Positions 1-5,885 of a stretch of 13,956 nt of DNA are shown here, piece by piece (positions within the stretch are counted from its first letter, which is position 1; each line of letters starts with the position of its first letter). The position numbers and the translations under genes were made by a program. A model generated the notes under the pieces. That model was given only the letters and a program-made list of their open reading frames with translations, ran no database searches and was not told the origin of the DNA. The DNA is from an uncultured Eubacteriales bacterium (GTDB lineage Bacteria > Bacillota > Clostridia > Christensenellales > CAG-138). Where the stretch lies: the NCBI GenBank assembly GCA_900547135.1, contig URFJ01000038.1:1-13956 (forward strand), written 5' to 3'.

Positions 1-222
1 AGCAGTCCCTTGCTTGGTTACGCAACACTTTTTTATAGAAAGCATCAGAGGTGCGCTAAATGTGTCCCATGCGCATGGGGTTTCATTTTTCGCCTCCCTT
101 TGTCTCCGCAAAGGTGGATGATAATTGTCCACCCCTTTCTGCATACAATAGTAGCGATATCTGTTTAGGAAAACTGGTCGGGAAAAAGCCTCAAAGATTT
201 TTAAGAGCCGACCAAATATCAC
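1..222 (-). CDS. Doubtful partial ORF, open at the left edge
   Basis: A reverse reading frame runs without a stop from a GTG at 222 (internal ATG at 144) to the edge of the window, 74 codons. It includes a Cys pair near its end (KKCCVTKQGTA) and a basic stretch (LRRQREAK). I do not recognise a domain. No ribosome site precedes either start. In another reverse frame a good AGGGAGG (93-99) lies 6 nt before an ATG at 86 and opens a 13-codon mini-ORF (45-86). That mini-ORF contains a 14-bp perfect palindrome, CCCATGCGCATGGG (66-79). A hairpin with GGTGGA/TCCACC arms lies at about 112-132. The overlap of frames could mean a decayed gene or a leader region. With mobile-element debris only 3 kb away, a repeated element-borne sequence is possible, but that is inference. 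Confidence that this is a real protein is low. Confidence 0.2.
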   Translation of the reverse strand, partial: MIFGRLLKIFEAFSRPVFLNRYRYYCMQKGVDNYHPPLRRQREAKNETPCAWDTFSAPLMLSIKKCCVTKQGTA

Positions 223-292
223 GTCTTATGACAAAAGCAAAATAATGATGGCTAATGGGTGAATATGCGGCAAGCGCCGGACAAACAACAGA

Positions 293-340
293 TGATAAAA
301 TAAAAATTGCGTCAGATTGCATAAAACAACCCAACGCAAT
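293..340 (-). terminator. Probable rho-independent terminator of hcp
   Basis: Read on the minus strand, ATTGCGT (340-334) pairs perfectly with ACGCAAT (312-306) across a 21-nt loop and is followed at once by TTTTTATTTTAT. It begins 28 nt after the hcp stop codon. The stem is short and the loop long, so efficiency is uncertain. An alternative shorter stem, ATTGC with GCAAT, can form inside it. Confidence 0.5.
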
Positions 341-368
341 AGCATGCTTCAATAATTGGTATGTTAAA

Positions 369-1958
369 TCATTTCAATATAGCTTTCAAATCATCTTCAG
401 GGGTTGTGGTTGGAGCAATATTGAAATTTTCCACGAGGAAGTTCAATATATTAGGGGATATAAATGCAGGAAGCGTCGGCCCCAGCCGGATATTCTTAAT
501 GCCCAAGTACAGTAAGGTCAGCAGGATGCAGACCGCCTTTTGCTCATACCAAGACAGCACCATGGAAAGGGGCAGGTCGTTGACACCGCAGTCAAATGCC
601 TCTGCCAGCGCGGCGGCCACCTTGATGGCGCTGTAAGCATCGTTGCACTGTCCCATATCCATCAGCCGCGGCAGTCCGCCGATCGTTCCAAGATCGAGAT
701 CGTTAAACCGATATTTCCCACAAGCAAGGGTAAGGATGACCGTGTCGGCAGGCGTTTTTTTAACAAACTCGGTGTAGTAATTGCGCCCGGGACGCGCGCC
801 GTCACATCCTGCCACAAGAAAGAAGTGCCTGATTGCGCCCGCCTTTACAGCGTCAACCACCTTATCAGCCACGCCAATCACCGTGCCGTGACCGAAGCCT
901 GTCATGACGGTTTCTCCGCCATTGATTCCAGCAAGCCGTTTGTCATCATGATAGCCGCCCAAGTCCAGGGCCTTTGCGATAACAGGGGCAAAATCCTTCT
1001 CTTCGCCGATATGCACGGTTTTTGGGAAAGACACAACCTCGGTCGTAAATATGCGGTCGGCATAGGAGGACTTAGGAGGCATAAGGCAGTTGGTGGTAAA
1101 GAGAATGGGCGCGGGAATATCGGCAAACTCCTTTTGCTGGTTCTGCCAAGCCGTTCCAAAATTGCCCTTTAAATGATTATACTTTTTCAGTTCGGGATAG
1201 GCGTGGGCGGGCAGCATTTCGCCGTGGGTATAGATGTTAATACCTTTGCCGTCGGTCTGCTCCAGCAGAAGCTTCAAATCCTTTAGATCGTGCCCTGTAA
1301 TCACAATAAACGGCCCCTTTTCAATAGTCAGAGGAACAGTAGTCGGAACAGGCGTACCGTAGGTTTCGGTGTTGGCTTTGTCAAGCATTTCCATACAGGC
1401 AAGATTGTACTTCCCGACCTCCATAACGATGGGTAAAAGCTCATCAGTACCCCAATCTTCGCCCAAGGCGAACAGGGCTTTATAAAAGAAGCGGTTCAGC
1501 TCGTCATTGGTATATCCCAGCACCATGGCATGGTACGCATACGCGGCCATTCCCCGTAGGCCAAAGAGAATAAGCGATTTCAGAGAACGTACATCCTCCC
1601 CGGCATTCCAGAGTTCTTCCATATTGAAGTCTTTGTTACAGGGGGCGCCGCAGCTTCCGCACTTGGGAACCAACTTCTCACTTTCGTTATGAACCTCATT
1701 GATGAGAGCTTGAATCGTTTCGTCATTAAAGTTCACGTTGGTAATCGTGGCAAACAAACCCTTAATGATTGTTTTCCACGTGCTGTCGGTGGGGGCGTCT
1801 TTGCCGGTGGCGATACGAGCCAGACCAATGAGCGCCCCCGTCAGCTCATCCTGCAATTTTGCGGTATACGCAGACTTTCCACAGACGCCAGCTTTGCCGG
1901 TACAGCCAGTGCAGCCAGCAGTTTGTTCGCATTGAAAGCAAAACATCTTGTTTTCCAT
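369..1958 (-). CDS. hcp: Hybrid-cluster protein (hydroxylamine reductase / NO reductase type)
   Basis: This encodes a 529-residue cytoplasmic iron-sulfur enzyme of the Hcp (prismane) family, which is tied to detoxifying nitric oxide and hydroxylamine and to protein S-nitrosylation. The N-terminal cubane ligands are C7, C10, C19 and C26 (starting MFCFQC). All ligands of the 4Fe-2S-2O hybrid cluster are visible: H223 (TGHD), E247 (HGEM), C291 (TTNC), C385 (VAGCDG, the persulfide position), C413 (LACGKY), C438 (MGQC), and E472 and K474 (WYEQK). They keep a near-constant offset of 21-22 from the Desulfovibrio numbering. The ATG at 1958 is chosen because AGGAGG (1967-1972) lies 8 nt upstream; an in-frame ATG at 1991 would overlap the preceding gene's stop. 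The gene follows the rubredoxin-like gene by 29 nt, so the two are probably co-transcribed. No hcr reductase gene is adjacent, so a rubredoxin or ferredoxin may supply electrons (inference). The protein looks intact. Confidence 0.96.
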   Translation of the reverse strand: MENKMFCFQCEQTAGCTGCTGKAGVCGKSAYTAKLQDELTGALIGLARIATGKDAPTDSTWKTIIKGLFATITNVNFNDETIQALINEVHNESEKLVPKCGSCGAPCNKDFNMEELWNAGEDVRSLKSLILFGLRGMAAYAYHAMVLGYTNDELNRFFYKALFALGEDWGTDELLPIVMEVGKYNLACMEMLDKANTETYGTPVPTTVPLTIEKGPFIVITGHDLKDLKLLLEQTDGKGINIYTHGEMLPAHAYPELKKYNHLKGNFGTAWQNQQKEFADIPAPILFTTNCLMPPKSSYADRIFTTEVVSFPKTVHIGEEKDFAPVIAKALDLGGYHDDKRLAGINGGETVMTGFGHGTVIGVADKVVDAVKAGAIRHFFLVAGCDGARPGRNYYTEFVKKTPADTVILTLACGKYRFNDLDLGTIGGLPRLMDMGQCNDAYSAIKVAAALAEAFDCGVNDLPLSMVLSWYEQKAVCILLTLLYLGIKNIRLGPTLPAFISPNILNFLVENFNIAPTTTPEDDLKAILK

Positions 1959-1987
1959 AATGAAATCCTCCTTATTATAATTGTATT

Positions 1988-2122
1988 TCATGCTTCAACC
2001 GGCTCGAACTCATTCTTACCTACAAAACAAATGAAACATTGCCAGTCATTCAAATATGACGTTGGCTTTCTCCAAATTCGGTCATATACATATTCACAGG
2101 AAGCGCAAACAAATTTCTTCAT
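1988..2122 (-). CDS. Miniature rubredoxin-like protein
   Basis: This small gene encodes 44 residues with two rubredoxin-type CxxC knuckles. The first is MKKFVCASCEYVYD (C6, C9) and the second is DWQCFICFVGKNEFEPVE (C29, C32). Flanking residues (YVYD, DW, VGK, FEPVE) match canonical rubredoxins, which are mononuclear Fe electron carriers. It is shorter than the usual 52-54 residues because the loop between YD and DW is compressed and lacks the typical GT-FEDLP stretch. AGGAGG at 2129-2134 lies 6 nt before the ATG, and the stop lies 29 nt before hcp, pointing to an operon. The hcp context suggests electron supply to Hcp (inference). Adding one base after the YD codons restores DPNLEKANVIFE up to DW, resembling the canonical loop, so paired compensating indels or a sequencing error are possible. 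I am confident of the family and less sure that the product folds normally. Confidence 0.75.
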   Translation of the reverse strand: MKKFVCASCEYVYDRIWRKPTSYLNDWQCFICFVGKNEFEPVEA

Positions 2123-2156
2123 ACGATGCCTCCTGTCAGCTCCATCCGCCGTCACC

Positions 2157-2192
2157 TTGACTTTATAAACCTATTGTACTATAATTTTATAA
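2157..2192 (+). promoter_or_regulatory. Sigma-A promoter of the Crp/Fnr regulator
   Basis: TTGACT (2157-2162) and TATAAT (2180-2185) are separated by exactly 17 bp, a near-consensus vegetative promoter. The predicted start is near 2192, giving a leader of about 38 nt. The inverted repeat at 2198-2217 would lie at about +7 to +26, where a bound protein would block transcription. Confidence 0.8.
2166..2178 (-). promoter_or_regulatory. Predicted promoter of the rubredoxin-hcp operon
   Basis: On the minus strand TACAAT (2178-2173) is a good -10 box and places the start site near 2166, giving a 44-nt leader before the rubredoxin-like ATG. At the -35 position (2201-2196) the sequence is CAAACT, which does not match the consensus. 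A promoter with a poor -35 box and an operator centred at -41.5 is the class II activator-dependent arrangement known for Crp/Fnr proteins. The -10 box directly abuts the opposing promoter's -10 (2180-2185). Confidence 0.55.
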
Positions 2193-2197
2193 ACAAG

Positions 2198-2217
2198 TTT
2201 GTTGTTATAGCAACAAA
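2198..2217. promoter_or_regulatory. Crp/Fnr-type operator shared by both divergent promoters
   Basis: TTTGTTGttatagCAACAAA is a perfect 7-bp inverted repeat with a 6-bp spacer. The spacing equals that of CRP-family sites (half-site, N6, half-site), and the outer TTGT/ACAA matches the family's TTGTGA-N6-TCACAA pattern. It is centred at 2207.5, which is -41.5 for the minus-strand promoter and downstream of the plus-strand -10. The most likely ligand is the regulator encoded immediately to the right. Confidence 0.6.
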
Positions 2218-2229
2218 TTGGAGGTTTTT

Positions 2230-2904
2230 ATGAATTATTTTTTGCTGACAAAGATGAAGCTTTTTCGTGGAACAAGTGCGGCGGAAGCAGAGGGCATACT
2301 AAACTGTTTAGGCGCTTTTACAAGAAATTATGTAAAGGGCGAGACTATATATCATGCGGGAAGCGTCGTGGATTGTATTGGGGTAGTGCTTTCCGGCAGC
2401 GTTAATATTGCAATCGATGATATATGGGGAAATACAAGCATTTTTAGCCATATAGATGCCGGAGAGGTCTTTGCTGAAGCGTATGCTAGCATCCCCGGAG
2501 CGGCTTTGCTAGTGAATGTGATTGCGTCAGAAAAAGCAGAGGTTCTATTCTTGAAAGTGGCAAAGGTCCTCAATGTATGCTCTAATTCATGTGTTCATCA
2601 CAATCAATTAATTAAAAATCTGTTACAGATATCTGCCCAAAAGAATCTTGAATTGTCCAAACGCATGTTACATACCTCTTGCAAGTCAATTCGGGGACGC
2701 TTGCTATCATATTTTTCAGAGCAAGTTGCACAAAAGGGAAGTTATCGGTTTTCTATTCCATTTAACCGCCAACAGCTCGCGGACTACTTAAGCGTTGATC
2801 GCAGTACAATGTGTAATGAGCTATCAAAGATGAGAAATGATGGTATCTTAACTTATAAAAAAAACAATTTTATACTAATAGAAGAAAACATTAACAGACC
2901 GTAA
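2230..2904 (+). CDS. Crp/Fnr-family regulator, HcpR-like
   Basis: This is a 224-residue transcription factor. Residues ~10-110 form a cyclic-nucleotide-binding-like beta-barrel sensor (KGETIYHAG, LSGSVNI, DAGEVFAEAY). Residues ~122-150 form the long dimerisation helix, and residues ~178-205 a winged helix-turn-helix (FNRQQLADYLSVDRSTMCNELSKM). Several Cys are present (C26, C49, C117, C121, C151, C195), but no FNR-type N-terminal Cys cluster is evident. Divergence from hcp and the shared operator indicate control of the rubredoxin-hcp operon in response to NO or nitrosative stress, the known role of HcpR-type regulators. That assignment rests on context, since this clostridial Crp/Fnr group is broad. 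The ATG at 2230 is used because GGAGG (2220-2224) lies 5 nt before it; a TTG at 2218 overlaps that ribosome site. No clear terminator follows. Confidence 0.88.
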   Translation: MNYFLLTKMKLFRGTSAAEAEGILNCLGAFTRNYVKGETIYHAGSVVDCIGVVLSGSVNIAIDDIWGNTSIFSHIDAGEVFAEAYASIPGAALLVNVIASEKAEVLFLKVAKVLNVCSNSCVHHNQLIKNLLQISAQKNLELSKRMLHTSCKSIRGRLLSYFSEQVAQKGSYRFSIPFNRQQLADYLSVDRSTMCNELSKMRNDGILTYKKNNFILIEENINRP

Positions 2905-2968
2905 GGTATGAAAAGGCACAAATTTTAATAACGCTTGAAGAGCGAAAGGGTGATCACTAATGTCATAG

Positions 2969-3121
2969 AGGACATATGCCTGTTTCGATTTTGATACCGA
3001 ACGCAATAATATCTATCCGATGGCGATGCACATTGCTTTCCCTACATTGGGATTCTATGATATGGCAAAACGTTGTGAGGGTACCAATCTGGCGGGATCC
3101 TGGTTCAGCTTTCCGTTATGA
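2969..3121 (+). pseudogene. Unrecognised gene fragment
   Basis: After an in-frame TAG at 2966 a frame of 50 codons stays open to a TGA at 3119. It has protein-like composition (MAMHIAFPTLGFYDMAKRC, then NLAGSWFSFPL). A second frame just upstream (GTG at 2950) reads VITNVIEDICLF and could be the preceding part, joined by a frameshift near 2985-2992. No ribosome site or plausible start precedes the longer piece. I do not recognise the family. It reads as the C-terminal remnant of a decayed gene. Confidence 0.35.
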
Positions 3122-3227
3122 ATGTAATCAATGTGTTTACTTCAAAAAAAGTTAATTTGCAATAAGTTATAATATGTAGAGTTTATCTAAAAGCTATAGT
3201 AAAAGCAGCATTGAGTTAAATTCTGTA

Positions 3228-3371
3228 ACCGATTTTTTATATCGGTCTGCCGTAGCGATGATAGAGCTACTGAAGTAAGCATAGTGAGTGTAGCCCCATA
3301 AACCGCCCGCGTTGCCAGCGGATTTTACCTGTTGGGATAATCGCAACCCCTTATCAAAGGACGGTAAAAAG
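3228..3371 (+). other. Hairpin-rich leader of mobC, possible oriT remnant
   Basis: This stretch precedes the mobC remnant and carries several inverted repeats: ACCGAT/ATCGGT (3228-3233 and 3241-3246, 7-nt loop), GTAGC/GCTAC shortly after, CCGC/GCGG around 3302-3321, and GATAA/TTATC near 3336-3355. In mobilisable elements the origin of transfer usually lies just upstream of mobC and the relaxase gene and contains such repeats. I cannot identify a nick site, and the associated genes are broken, so any oriT activity would depend on a relaxase supplied elsewhere. Confidence 0.3.
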
Positions 3372-3530
3372 ATGGCAAACCGCACACGAGAATCACAATG
3401 TGAGTTCCAGTGAGAAAGGAAGAAAAGGGAGCTTATCAAACGGAAGATGGAGCGGATAGACGCACCTCCTTTTCATATATGCCCGGGAGATGCTCATAGA
3501 CGGTTATGTGATAGCGATCGACAACGCTAA
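3372..3530 (+). pseudogene. mobC: Decayed mobC (relaxosome accessory protein) fragment
   Basis: ATG at 3372 starts MANRTRESQCEFQ, then an in-frame TGA (3411) interrupts it. The same frame continues ERKKRELIKRKMERIDAPPF. A shift of one base then gives YAREMLIDGYVIAID (3478-3522). Joined, these match the N-terminal half of MobC-type ribbon-helix-helix-like mobilisation proteins of Firmicutes elements, which start MANR, have an ELIE-type basic helix and continue YARKMLIDGYVI. The expected remainder of MobC and the relaxase gene are missing; homology ends near 3530. At least one stop, one frameshift and a truncation make this a dead gene marking a former integrative or mobilisable element. Confidence 0.75.
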
Positions 3531-3899
3531 CGTAATGCTATCGGCACGCATGACAGCCGATTGGATGCGCTGTCAGCCTCTAAAACCCTTGAGAGAGCTG
3601 GCCAGTAGGCTTCCCCAAAGAACGTTTCGTATTCATAGCCGCCGCGTACAAAACGCTGCACCGTACATACCGCCCTAATACCGTCGCGCCATGCGGCGTG
3701 AGACTATAACGCATTTTATGTTTAAACATACAGCAATATAGGCAGCTGTTCAACAATGCGGACCACGGATTTAAGGTGAGGTGGCTATCTTGCTAAACAA
3801 AATCCGGATAGCAGCTTTTTATATCGGACGTAGAGCCTAATTACATATAAATGCTTTAGGCAGGATGCTTAACAGTCAGCGCCAAATAAATATAAACAC
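3531..3899. other. Intergenic remnant, no intact gene
   Basis: No ORF here has a ribosome site and convincing composition. Short open stretches exist on both strands (for example a reverse frame reading VRGGYEYETFFGEAYWPAL near 3660-3590) but none could be placed in a family. A weak terminator-like hairpin on the plus strand, GCTATC (3784-3789) with GATAGC (3807-3812), is followed by AGCTTTTT. The region is probably further debris of the element that carried mobC. Confidence 0.4.
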
Positions 3900-3931
3900 A
3901 AAAAGGCCGCCGGCCCGTTAGGCCGGCGGTC
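3900..3931 (-). terminator. Rho-independent terminator of the surface-protein gene
   Basis: Two 11-nt arms (3905-3915 and 3921-3931), GC-rich apart from one wobble pair, enclose a 5-nt loop, and the minus strand continues into TTTTT. It lies about 60 nt after the stop codon of the surface protein and is the strongest G+C hairpin in the window. Confidence 0.85.
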
Positions 3932-3992
3932 GTGCACTGGGGTCCCAACATCAAGACGTTGGAATTCGGTTTTAAGCCGCGTTATGGATTAA

Positions 3993-5150
3993 TTACTTCC
4001 TCTTCCTGAAGATTGCGAAGCCAGCGGGAACAGCGCCAACAGCCAGCATCACATAACCCATGATGGAAGCAACGTCGCCGGTTTGCGGCGGTTTGTTTCC
4101 ATCCTCGGGCTCGCCAACGGTTGCGGTGCTGGTAACAGCAAAAGTAGCAACCTTGGCCAGGAACAGGGTGTCATTGAGTTCGAAATTGCCAATGGTGAAG
4201 CCCATGTACTTCATGAACCCATCATATACAGCCTTGAGAGCGGTGAAAGCTTCGCCTTCGGTGAGGACTTCCTCGCCCTTTACGAACTGGAATTCAACTT
4301 CATCGCCCAGCGCTTTGCACTGGAGCTCATAGCCGTTTACAAAGATGTCGGTGCAAACGATCGACTTCTTGCCTTCGGCCTCGGTTCCGCGGAACACGAT
4401 AGCGTTCGGAGCGGCAGGCTCTTCGCCTTCCTTGGTGGCGACAACCTCTGTGAGGGTGTAGTCAACGTAGGAAGCGGTCGGAGCTTCGCTCCCTTCCTTG
4501 GTGGCTTCGCCTTCAACGGGCGGTTCGGCTACTGTAACGACCTCTTTCTTGATCGTGTACTTGCCGTCGGTTGTGATGGCGCCGTCTTCAAGGTTCTTGT
4601 CGCCAAAGCTCAGTGTTGCGGTGGCGGAAGTCTTAGCCTTTGCAAGGGTTACGCCGGTTACGCGGATGATGTAGGAGGAGTCCCATTCGGGAGCGAAGGC
4701 GAATCCAACCTTTTCATCCTTATCGTTGGTTGTGATGGTAACGCCGTTGTTGCCTTCAGCGGCTACGAAGTTCTCGCTGATAACGGTTTCCTTGCCGTTC
4801 TCATCGATGCCGATGAGCTGAACGCTCTTGATCTCCTTGAGATTGATCCAAGAAGCGGTTATCTTCAGGTTTTCGCCAATTACATTGGTGTCAAGCTTAA
4901 GATCTTCAAACTTCGGGAGGTCATATGCAAAGTTGAATACAACCTCGGTGTTTGCGACGACTTCCTCGGTGGGAGTGGTTACCTTGAATATAATCTCGTT
5001 CTGTACCGGAGCTGTTGTCGGCCCGGCTGTAGGAGCTGTGGTCGGAGCCGTTGTCGGCTCGGTTGTAGGATCTGCTTCTGCTGCCAGCGCAGGAGCTGCG
5101 ATAGCAAGAAGCATGAGAGCGGCCAGCATTATTGAAAGCAGCTTTTTCAT
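3993..5150 (-). CDS. Secreted, probably sortase-anchored surface protein
   Basis: This 385-residue protein begins with a signal peptide (MKKLLSIMLAALMLLAIAAP, cleavage likely after ALA at 23-24). A Thr/Pro linker of TTAP-like repeats (~28-48) resembles a cell-wall spacer. Two beta-rich regions of unknown family follow (~50-205 and ~225-345), separated by an acidic, Pro/Glu-containing linker. The C-terminus has PPQTGD (354-359), a hydrophobic segment and the tail FRKRK, the layout of an LPXTG-type sorting signal with a variant motif. Only two Cys are seen. Start at 5150: AGGGG lies just upstream, and the in-frame ATG at 5168 would overlap it. The gene is monocistronic with its own promoter and terminator. 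Ligand or function is unknown. An enzyme is unlikely, since no catalytic motif was seen. Confidence 0.85.
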   Translation of the reverse strand: MKKLLSIMLAALMLLAIAAPALAAEADPTTEPTTAPTTAPTAGPTTAPVQNEIIFKVTTPTEEVVANTEVVFNFAYDLPKFEDLKLDTNVIGENLKITASWINLKEIKSVQLIGIDENGKETVISENFVAAEGNNGVTITTNDKDEKVGFAFAPEWDSSYIIRVTGVTLAKAKTSATATLSFGDKNLEDGAITTDGKYTIKKEVVTVAEPPVEGEATKEGSEAPTASYVDYTLTEVVATKEGEEPAAPNAIVFRGTEAEGKKSIVCTDIFVNGYELQCKALGDEVEFQFVKGEEVLTEGEAFTALKAVYDGFMKYMGFTIGNFELNDTLFLAKVATFAVTSTATVGEPEDGNKPPQTGDVASIMGYVMLAVGAVPAGFAIFRKRK

Positions 5151-5261
5151 GTTAAATTCCCCTTTCATTTTCTAAAAATAGTTGCAAGTGAGTCGGGATT
5201 AACCACCCGACATGGCAGTGGTGGGTATTTACCCGGTTGTTGGGCATTTCCCCGCTTTGCA

Positions 5262-5297
5262 CATGGTAATATTATCACCCATATGCAGCGATGTCAA
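5262..5297 (-). promoter_or_regulatory. Sigma-A promoter of the surface-protein gene, long leader
   Basis: On the minus strand TTGACA (5297-5292) and TAATAT (5274-5269) are spaced by 17 bp. The predicted start near 5262 leaves a leader of about 110 nt. That leader holds a perfect 6-bp inverted repeat, GTCGGG with CCCGAC (near 5192-5211), which could stabilise the mRNA or act in control. I see no known riboswitch. Confidence 0.8.
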
Positions 5298-5362
5298 GCA
5301 ACTGTTACAGCAAAGTAACAATTTGTTAATAAATTGCCCCCAATTTAACCCCTGGGACCATT

Positions 5363-5388
5363 AGGTATTATCTGATATAATACCTGTA
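5363..5388 (+). promoter_or_regulatory. Extended -10 promoter inside a 9-bp inverted repeat
   Basis: AGGTATTAT (5363-5371) and ATAATACCT (5377-5385) are perfect inverted copies separated by 5 nt. The right arm carries TATAAT (5376-5381) preceded by TG (TGATATAAT), an extended -10 box that can work without a good -35, and the -35 region here (TGGGAC) is poor. A repressor bound to the repeat would cover the promoter. The start site falls near 5388. Confidence 0.6.
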
Positions 5389-5411
5389 TGTCAATCTGGA
5401 GGTGTTGCAGG

Positions 5412-5864
5412 GTGGATGATATTACATATTGCAGCGGAAAACTCCCATGCGAGGACGAGCTTTTCGGCCTGTACGGCTCGCTGGGCTGGACAGCCTATGT
5501 TGACGATATGAAGTCGGCAATGTCAGGTCTCAGAGGTTCGCTGGCGGTATACACCGCCTGGGCGGACGGTAAGCTTATAGGGATGCTCCGGCTCATCGGG
5601 GATGGACATACGGTGGCCTATGTTCAGGATTTACTTGTTGAGCCCGGGTTTCAAAACCGTGGCATAGGTTCGGCTCTTATGCTTATGTTTTTTAACCAGT
5701 ATGGGCATGTAAGGCAGAAGGTGCTGCTTACCGACGTTAAAACGCCGGCGGCTATTAGGTTTTATGAAAGGCTTGGCTTTGTTGTCACGGGAAACGTTGG
5801 ATGCGTAGCTATGATCTGGATAGGCGGTTTAACGGACGGAGCTGCTCAAGCCGGCAAAAGCTAA
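5412..5864 (+). CDS. GNAT-family N-acetyltransferase
   Basis: This encodes a 150-residue acetyl-CoA-dependent acetyltransferase. Central strands (GKLIGMLRLIGD, ~53-64) lead into motif A, YVQDLLVEPGFQNRGIGSAL, whose Q81-x-x-G84-x-G86 loop binds the CoA pyrophosphate. TPAAIRFYERLGF (~111-123) is motif B. The N-terminal LYGSLGW resembles small bacterial GNATs of unknown substrate. The GTG at 5412 is preferred: GGAGG (5398-5402) lies 9 nt upstream, whereas the ATG at 5388 coincides with the predicted start of transcription and would be leaderless. It is followed after 21 nt by a second GNAT gene. The substrate cannot be predicted. Confidence 0.85.
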   Translation: MDDITYCSGKLPCEDELFGLYGSLGWTAYVDDMKSAMSGLRGSLAVYTAWADGKLIGMLRLIGDGHTVAYVQDLLVEPGFQNRGIGSALMLMFFNQYGHVRQKVLLTDVKTPAAIRFYERLGFVVTGNVGCVAMIWIGGLTDGAAQAGKS

Positions 5865-5885
5865 AGGTCCGGGTTAATATAAGCT

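Noticed and set aside
60..245. 61-codon plus-strand ORF at the left edge
   Set aside because: No ribosome site and no protein-like features; the opposite strand has the better translation signals.
540..1172. 210-codon plus-strand ORF opposite hcp
   Set aside because: hcp on the other strand has every cluster ligand; this frame is antisense noise.
2218..2229. TTG start giving a four-residue longer Crp/Fnr regulator
   Set aside because: It overlaps the GGAGG ribosome site of the ATG at 2230.
3194..3439. 81-codon minus-strand ORF
   Set aside because: Lies opposite the mobC remnant and its leader; no ribosome site and no recognisable feature.
3945..3962. CCAAC/GTTGG hairpin just after the surface-protein stop
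   Set aside because: Short stem with mismatches and no following T-run; the strong terminator at 3900-3931 explains the region.
4083..5135. 350-codon plus-strand ORF antisense to the surface protein
   Set aside because: It mirrors the codon use of the real gene, which has signal peptide, sorting signal, promoter and terminator; the antisense frame has no ribosome site and a low-complexity Gly/Cys/Arg-rich product.
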